NCBI GenBank assembly: GCA_032622095.1
Contig: CP136069.1
Coordinates: 128,945,123 to 129,009,122, forward strand
Direction of reading: 5' to 3'
Length of the DNA stretch: 64,000 bases
From: Siphonodentalium dalli
Taxonomy: Eukaryota; Mollusca; Scaphopoda; Gadilida; Siphonodentaliidae
The position numbers were made by a program, and so were the translations under genes. Every line of letters begins with the position of its first letter. The first letter of the stretch is position 1. Positions 61,101-64,000 of the stretch are shown one piece after another. Below the pieces are notes generated by a model. It was given only the letters and a program-made list of their open reading frames with translations. It had not been told where the DNA came from and made no database searches.

Positions 61101-61813
61101 GATAAAATTGAGAAATTGCTTTTATGTGTACTTTGAAGCTTCAATATTATGAGTCATTTTACCACAGACTACCTAACAGTTATATTCATTGTTACATTGC
61201 CATCTTAATATGTTTTAATCTTAAATGGTTTCCCCCGCATGCCAGCTTCTATGACATATACCAGAAAATTAATAACGCTATTTTTAGCAAATGGGCAGAA
61301 TTAACTTTTCTCTCTTGGAGAATCATTGCAACCGTCATCCGATTAGTTGGTTCTGATCAGACTTTGTTGCAAGTTATGGCTGGCTGATGTAATATTTTAT
61401 AAAGGTATAAATGGGATTCCTGGTATATGCTCCAGATTAAAAGACATGAAGCCGTTATTATACTCCAGTTTAAAGAGTTGTGTCATTATTTTGGTTCATC
61501 CATCTGTCAGTCCGTTTATTTTCATTCCCAGATGACAACATTATTTAGACTGAAAATAATGAAACAAAATTTGAGTATGTAGGTTCACTACCACAAAATA
61601 CAGGTCAAGTTTGATTTCGGGTCATGGCCACCCTTATTTACTGAAGCTATGGACCTTTTTTGAAATAACATTTTCTTGGTGTCTGTCTTATCACCATGTG
61701 TGAAATTATCCTGAAGTATCTTACCTTTCAGACACAACACAGTTGATGTGAATGTTGCTGTGTCAACAGAAGCCGGACTCATCACACCTATAGTATTCAG
61801 GGCTGATATCAAG
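37039..61813 (+). CDS. DLAT: DLAT, E2 of pyruvate dehydrogenase complex (3' end beyond window)
   Basis: Exons are 37039-37154 (probable presequence), 48186-48409, 50384-50689, 52044-52187, 53146-53231, 60659-60799 and 61732-61813. From the second on, phases join perfectly. The enzyme transfers the acetyl group from lipoamide to CoA in the mitochondrial matrix and forms the complex core. In order: a basic Ser/Arg-rich start [14 protein letters not shown]; one lipoyl domain with [14 protein letters not shown] and lipoylated lysine in ETDKAT; a Pro/Ala hinge; the E1/E3-binding domain [15 protein letters not shown] to GTGPDGRI; then the catalytic domain [44 protein letters not shown] and AGLITPIVF. 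These last blocks are DLAT-like, not PDHX-like. The catalytic HxxxDG lies outside the window. Exon 1 ends in phase 2 while 48186 needs phase 1, so a small exon is missing or exon 1 is misjoined. Only one lipoyl domain was found; the human protein has two. Confidence 0.92.
38491..38725. repeat. Five tandem copies of a 47-bp unit
   Basis: 'gctatactattagttat' starts at 38491, 38538, 38585, 38632 and 38679, exactly 47 apart. Units are nearly identical, differing at 'tgtgtaatcc' or 'tagtaatcc'. The array looks recent. Confidence 0.95.
38982..40142. mobile_element. hAT-like element nested inside the previous one, 8-bp TSD
   Basis: 'ttcaaaat' is at 38974-38981 and 40143-40150. The ends are TAGTGATGAGCCGAT and its complement, with 'cacaatcggccgatt' repeated just inside. 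The 155-codon ORF at 39772-40239 runs across the right end into the host element and is not a gene. Confidence 0.9.
41788..42351. mobile_element. hAT-like MITE, 8-bp TSD
   Basis: 'gttgccgt' is at 41780-41787 and 42352-42359. The ends are CAGGGTTCGCGCTG and its complement, with repeated 'tttgccaaat' motifs inside both. The termini closely resemble 22139-23329, so the two share a lineage. Confidence 0.9.
42994..45865. mobile_element. Harbinger-like 2.87-kb element, 3-bp TSD
   Basis: 'ttg' flanks GGCCTAAAAAAAAA on the left and its complement on the right. 'tttgtttccgctaac' is also shared as inverted ends. The 3-bp target and GG-start are PIF/Harbinger-like. A second inverted pair ('gaatatctgaaaactgtaca') lies at about 43212 and 44700. 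No Harbinger transposase or Myb frame was recognised. Confidence 0.7.
43403..44365. repeat. Cluster of a 15-bp motif GTAACAGGAGTGACA in both orientations
   Basis: About ten good copies occur singly, as direct pairs and as facing pairs (43403; 43742-43798; 43930-43998; 44140; 44331). They lie within the Harbinger-like element. The frames across them read VTPVT or TGVT, an effect of the motif. Confidence 0.85.
46280..46530. repeat. Fragments of a hAT-like end and of family C
   Basis: 'ccagcgtgaaccctg' at about 46369-46383 resembles a right end of the CAGGGTTCGCGCTG group. 'tatataagagaatacattgg' and 'gccagtgcattgtcttatat' just after are remnants of the hairpin family at 26840. Confidence 0.55.
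47125..47230. repeat. Partial 'tgcagaatgaggtcccc' element
   Basis: One hairpin half, from 'gtgcctgtcatttgcag' to 'accctctgggaacatcc'. The other terminal half is absent. Confidence 0.6.
47550..47655. repeat. Solo left end of CAGGGTTCGCGCTG hAT-like group
   Basis: It starts 'cagggttcgcgctgccgctt' and carries three 'tttggcaaa'-type motifs as in 41788-42351. I found no matching right end nearby, so it is truncated. Confidence 0.65.
48186..48409 (+). CDS. DLAT: DLAT exon: lipoyl domain
   Basis: The acceptor is 'gattgtttgtttcag' and the donor 'gtttgt'. The frame enters with two bases, reads [16 protein letters not shown], then [17 protein letters not shown], and ends GTRDVPLGK. The lipoylated lysine codon is at 48320-48322. 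A weaker acceptor 15 bases upstream (48170) keeps the same frame. Confidence 0.94.
48735..49370. repeat. Direct repeat of TAGCTCACC-type unit, period ~355
   Basis: 'tttttagctcacctttttag' followed by 'tcatcactcctcgtccgtca' occurs near 48741 and again near 49096, with about 250 nearly identical bases after each. Related to 8421-9160. Confidence 0.85.
49494..49609. mobile_element. CAGCCCTC family MITE, 6-bp TSD, second copy
   Basis: 'ggagtt' is at 49488-49493 and 49610-49615. The ends are 'cagccctc' and 'aagggctg'. It is inverse in orientation to 32551-32673. Looser relatives with the same start lie at 18378, 48449 and 49999-50111. Confidence 0.87.
50384..50689 (+). CDS. DLAT: DLAT exon: end of lipoyl domain, linker, start of E1/E3-binding domain
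   Basis: It is 102 codons between 'ctttaccttgcag' and 'gtaagt'. It reads [18 protein letters not shown], then a flexible Pro/Ala stretch (about 50480-50620), then [19 protein letters not shown]. Linkers of this composition let the lipoyl arm swing between active sites. Confidence 0.95.
51496..51957 (+). mobile_element. 5'-truncated non-LTR retrotransposon (LINE) tail
   Basis: A 16-bp TSD 'aacagctgcccagtcc' (51480-51495) recurs at 51958-51973 with one mismatch. The right end is 'gcaataaaatatg' and then tandem 'ttaaactaaactaaact', a LINE-style repetitive tail. No reverse transcriptase sequence remains in the 462 bp. Confidence 0.8.
52044..52187 (+). CDS. DLAT: DLAT exon: end of E1/E3-binding domain and start of catalytic domain
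   Basis: It is 48 codons after 'tttcttccaacag', reading [11 protein letters not shown], a short Ala/Pro linker, then [12 protein letters not shown] before 'gtatgt'. Phase 0 at both ends. Confidence 0.95.
52404..52513. repeat. Near-perfect hairpin, ~50-bp arms
   Basis: 'gtgtcagatgctgaacactt' is mirrored by 'aagtgttcagcgtctgacac', with the complementary core 'ctagtgtaaaattcacat'. The loop is about 'ctccag'. Small MITE or inverted duplication. Confidence 0.85.
53146..53231 (+). CDS. DLAT: DLAT exon: catalytic domain
   Basis: It encodes [20 protein letters not shown] then DVNMEQII and two bases of an Arg codon. The acceptor is 'ttttctgttccag' and the donor 'gttagt'. Confidence 0.95.
53275..53690. 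mobile_element. Inverted-repeat element ('tgcagaatgaggtcccc' family)
   Basis: Two hairpin modules, 53290-53385 and 53575-53680, give inverted ends extending to 'gtgtgtatgtcttttgcag' and 'ctgcaaatgacagacacac'. It is the most complete copy in the window. Confidence 0.75.
53902..54542. mobile_element. TTAA-target MITE (family D)
   Basis: TTAA at 53898-53901 and 54543-54546 flanks 'aggggtactgtacacc' and 'gtgtacagtacccct'. It is 641 bp with no recognised coding content. Confidence 0.85.
54836..55590. repeat. Tandem degenerate ~175-bp units ('ttatttttacatgagtta')
   Basis: 'ttatttttacatgagtta' or close variants occur near 54980, 55157, 55328 and 55500. Each is followed by 'cttttttcgactta'-like and 'cgactgata'-like words. 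It opens with a small hairpin, 'accccccaaaggtagtttgg' and what follows. Confidence 0.75.
55602..56800. repeat. Six tandem ~174-bp units bounded by 'ataccccc' and 'gggggtat'
   Basis: 'gttcatgtcataacttgaac'-type words start near 55699, 55870, 56046, 56219, 56394 and 56569. Each is followed by 'tggatgttcac' and 'gggttccatcgttttgtt'. A (CCGT)n-rich stretch (about 55648-55690) precedes them. The repeated ORFs are by-products. The unit length is close to the neighbouring 54836-55590 block. Confidence 0.85.
57374..58594. mobile_element. hAT-like element, 8-bp TSD (one mismatch)
   Basis: 'ctgggttt' at 57366-57373 and 'ctgggttc' at 58595-58602 flank it. The ends are TAGGGGTGTAACGATAC and its exact complement, with 'atcgcgata' and 'cgatac' words inside both. 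The TAGGG start is typical of hAT elements. No transposase was seen. Confidence 0.88.
58716..59991. mobile_element. Older hAT-like element hosting another
   Basis: The ends are TAGGGCTGCAATGATTCA and 'tgaatcattgtagcccta'. The flanks 'ggcggtat' and 'ggcagcat' are an 8-bp duplication with two transitions. It is split by 58985-59879. Confidence 0.78.
58985..59879. mobile_element. hAT-like element nested in the previous one, 8-bp TSD
   Basis: 'tgaacact' is at 58977-58984 and 59880-59887. The ends are 'aggcttgccgcgattttgg' and the complement of 'aggcttgtggcgattttgg'. 'aaaatcgattaatcgg' is repeated just inside. Related in style to 37896-40297. Confidence 0.85.
60241..60583. mobile_element. TTAA-target MITE (family A), short copy
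   Basis: The ends are 'aggcccacttaattttcg' and 'gaaaattaagtgggcct'. TTAA follows at 60584-60587; ATAA precedes, a decayed TTAA. It lies about 75 bp before a DLAT exon. Confidence 0.78.
60659..60799 (+). CDS. DLAT: DLAT exon: catalytic domain
   Basis: The first base completes Arg. It reads [20 protein letters not shown], then [20 protein letters not shown]. It ends FIR plus two bases before 'gtgagt'. Confidence 0.95.
61732..61813 (+). CDS. DLAT: DLAT exon: catalytic domain (last in window)
   Basis: The acceptor is 'cttacctttcag'. The first base completes Gln, then [15 protein letters not shown] and [12 protein letters not shown] before 'gttaga', phase 0. The following family segments, up to HRVVDG, were not found before 64000. 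Confidence 0.95.
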
Positions 61814-62150
61814 GTTAGATTTAATGGTGAACCAAGCTATGAAACTGGACAGAGTCTTGATGGACCGTTATTCTTTTTTGCCTGTCTACATTGTTTTCAG
61901 GGAAGATAGTCTGAAGATGTAAATGATTGATCTATATATCAAACTGATAGGAATTATCACAGGAAAACATTTAATTAAAAAAATTAAAAATACAGAAATG
62001 TTTGTTTGAGCAAGGAGCTCAATTTAAAAAATAAATGATCAAAATTTGTTCGAGGGCCCCTTATGCACAAAGGGTCTGCAGGCCCCTCCGATGCTGAATA
62101 AAGACTCCTAAAGGGAGCCTGTTTCAGCTAGTACACAAAATAATGAATGA
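61814..62150 (+). other. DLAT intron, nothing recognised
   Basis: Start of the intron that leaves the window. No exon of the remaining catalytic domain was found in any frame. Confidence 0.5.
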
Positions 62151-62300
62151 ACAGATATGTATACCTAATAATGAATTCAACCTATATGGTGATTATAGCC
62201 TGACATCACATACGATCCCAGGACAACAGATATGTATACCTATTAATGAATTCAACCTATATGGTGATTATAGCCTGACATCACATATGATACCAGGACA
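62151..62300. repeat. Two tandem copies of a 75-bp unit
   Basis: 'acagatatgtatacct' starts at 62151 and 62226. The units differ at only a few bases and 75 is a multiple of three, so a frame stays open through both (NEFNLYGDYSLTSH twice). It is probably a recent duplication and not a gene. Confidence 0.9.
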
Positions 62301-62330
62301 ACAGAAATTGCTCTTAATTTCGAACAATTA

Positions 62331-63782
62331 GGCCAAAAAAAAAAGTGTTTTGATTCTCGGGCAATTTTTTTGGAGAATCGATGAAGGAGCGAGGGTTTTA
62401 TTTTTATTTTTTATTTTTGTTATGGAGATAATGCCCATAGTTAGCATGGGTTATTATACCTTCCCAGGTTATGAAAATCTAAGGAGAACATTGCTTTGAT
62501 ATAAACTAATGTATTCCACTATAAAGGATGACCAATTATCACATTATACTACCCGTACATCAAATCTTAAATAAAGAATGACATACATATATGAAATTGT
62601 ACTATCCCTACATCATATAGGAATATACCAGAATTATATATATATACACTAGTACAATGTATATTTCAATTTCTGAACCATTGTTGATATATTTGATATA
62701 TGATGTACCTTTTTATAGTATATATCTATTTATATCAGACCTGTTTACTTTCATAATTGGAAATAGGGAGATTTGTTCTCAGAAATAGGAAAATTTAGTT
62801 AAAAATAGGGAGATTTTTTTCAATGTCAGTAACATGGAAAACACTTCATATTTTTAATTTAACTGTCATAGACTGTTTGTTGCATTTGGTTTGCATCTGC
62901 CACATCTCAGTTACCTATTTCTTGATTTTCTACATTCAAAGGCACACCCTTTCAGTAGTTTCACAGTTTAGTACATCTATGCACAATTAACGGCCTTGAC
63001 ACCGACTACCGAGTGTCTGTAATTTCTAAAATCACTGAATCATTGGGAATAAAATTACGATTTTTCGGTTGGATCACGCTTTATTTCCATCAAGCCAAAA
63101 TACACGATTAAAAATATATTTGCACACTATAAAATGGTGCTCTCGGATAATTTTGTCGCCAAATATATTCAGTAACATCGGTGAATTTAAAGAGAATACG
63201 CATGGACAGAATTGATTGAGGTCTGTTCGATTTGCAGTCTCACGGTTACTGCGTATATGAAAACACGGAATACAACAAAGACGGAAACGGAACTAAAACA
63301 AACAAAATTTAAATCAGGATTATAAATTTTATATCTATCTATATACTTTAATATTTATACATGCTAGCCACAAAAACTTCAAATACTATTATAATTTATA
63401 TTAAACCAGCATACACATCGCCAATATGCACCATATTTCTTTCCGGTTTGCGTTCCCGAAATTGGAAATCTCATACCGGTAATTGTTTTCCGCACGGTAA
63501 CACATTTGACTTAATAAACTTGGGTGTTGGGCAGCTTGTGGTGACAATATACCTGGTAGTTATCGTTGCCTAGTGTCTGTTTTTGAATACCAACACATAC
63601 ACCATTGTATGTCTATCATATTCGATGTTTGAAACATAACTAATTTCTCTTTTCTAGTTTCCTATTTTCGTGTTATCAAATTGAAAATCGTAATAAAATA
63701 GTTCCCGCGTTGAACCATTTTATTACACCTTTTTTCCAGACACGGCTATGCCCGAGAATCAAAACCCTTTTTTTTTTTGGCC
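62331..63782. mobile_element. Harbinger-like element, 3-bp TTA TSD
   Basis: 'tta' is at 62328-62330 and 63783-63785. The left end GGCCAAAAAAAAAAGTG continues to 'ttgattctcgggca', matched by 'tgcccgagaatcaa' and the complementary terminus. TTA targets are the PIF/Harbinger preference. No transposase was seen. Confidence 0.82.
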
Positions 63783-63858
63783 TTAGGCTTCAAAAAACAA
63801 GTGGATGTTATTTTTTTCACATCCAGTGCCAATTTTAGAGCCATGTTTCTTTTTACAG

Positions 63859-64000
63859 AGTTCCCGCGGGGCCTTGGATTCAAGGAACGCCCTTGAATTT
63901 GACAAGGTGTGGTTCAAGGCCTTGAAATCCTGGAATATGGGCAATGGGCCTTGAAAAGCCTTGAATATTCGCGATACAACAACACGCCCATGATCTGTAA
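63859..64000. mobile_element. Left end of another element, cut by the window edge
   Basis: It begins 'cagagttcccgcggggcctt' and has repeated 'ccttgaa' and 'ggccttg' words, as in subterminal regions of hAT-like elements. The other end is not visible. Confidence 0.4.

Noticed and set aside
37039-61813. PDHX instead of DLAT
   Set aside because: The catalytic-domain blocks ([32 protein letters not shown]) match DLAT; the final test, the HxxxDG motif, is outside the window.

Overview
This is a repeat-dense, intron-rich animal nuclear window. No bacterial-type gene, operon or CRISPR is present. The gene families, the many TACATGTACATGTA-type stretches and the TAGCTCACCTGAG and 'gagttatggcccttttt' repeat types suggest a marine lophotrochozoan, most likely a mollusc such as a bivalve. 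That placement is inference; nothing in the window names the species.

Three protein genes can be rebuilt exon by exon. (1) A complete VCPKMT/METTL21D-type protein-lysine methyltransferase lies on + at 2711-8380, with four exons, 217 aa and compatible splice phases. (2) A MORN2-type MORN-repeat gene lies on - from 26282 down to 19288; three exons with compatible phases were found, the last carrying the stop codon, and the first coding exon was not located. (3) The 5' two thirds of DLAT, the dihydrolipoamide acetyltransferase (E2) of pyruvate dehydrogenase, lies on + from 37039 to 61813. It has a likely presequence exon, a lipoyl domain, a Pro/Ala linker, an E1/E3-binding domain and the start of the catalytic domain; the HxxxDG-containing end lies beyond the right edge. 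The three genes share no obvious pathway. MORN2 and DLAT diverge, but their 5' ends are not mapped closely enough to claim a shared promoter.

The rest is mostly mobile DNA, much of it inside introns. Many insertions can be delimited to the base by target-site duplications (TSDs). Seven elements with 8-bp TSDs look hAT-like, with two cases of one inside another. Several element families use TTAA targets (piggyBac-like). Two large elements have GGCC...A-run ends and 3-bp TSDs (Harbinger-like). Others are a mariner-like palindrome at a TA target, a small family with 6-bp TSDs, and a 5'-truncated LINE tail with a 16-bp TSD. No intact transposase or reverse transcriptase was seen, so all appear non-autonomous.

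Layout: 1-2.7 kb no gene; 2.7-8.4 kb VCPKMT; 8.4-19 kb repeats, including a 1-kb element with tandem-repeat ends and a broken zinc-finger fragment; 19.3-26.3 kb MORN2; 26.3-37 kb hairpin elements, a 1-kb foldback and a 2.8-kb palindrome/minisatellite element; 37-61.8 kb DLAT with a nested transposon stack in its first intron and a hAT cluster in the intron at 53-60 kb; 61.8-64 kb a 75-bp tandem duplication, a Harbinger-like element and the edge of another element.
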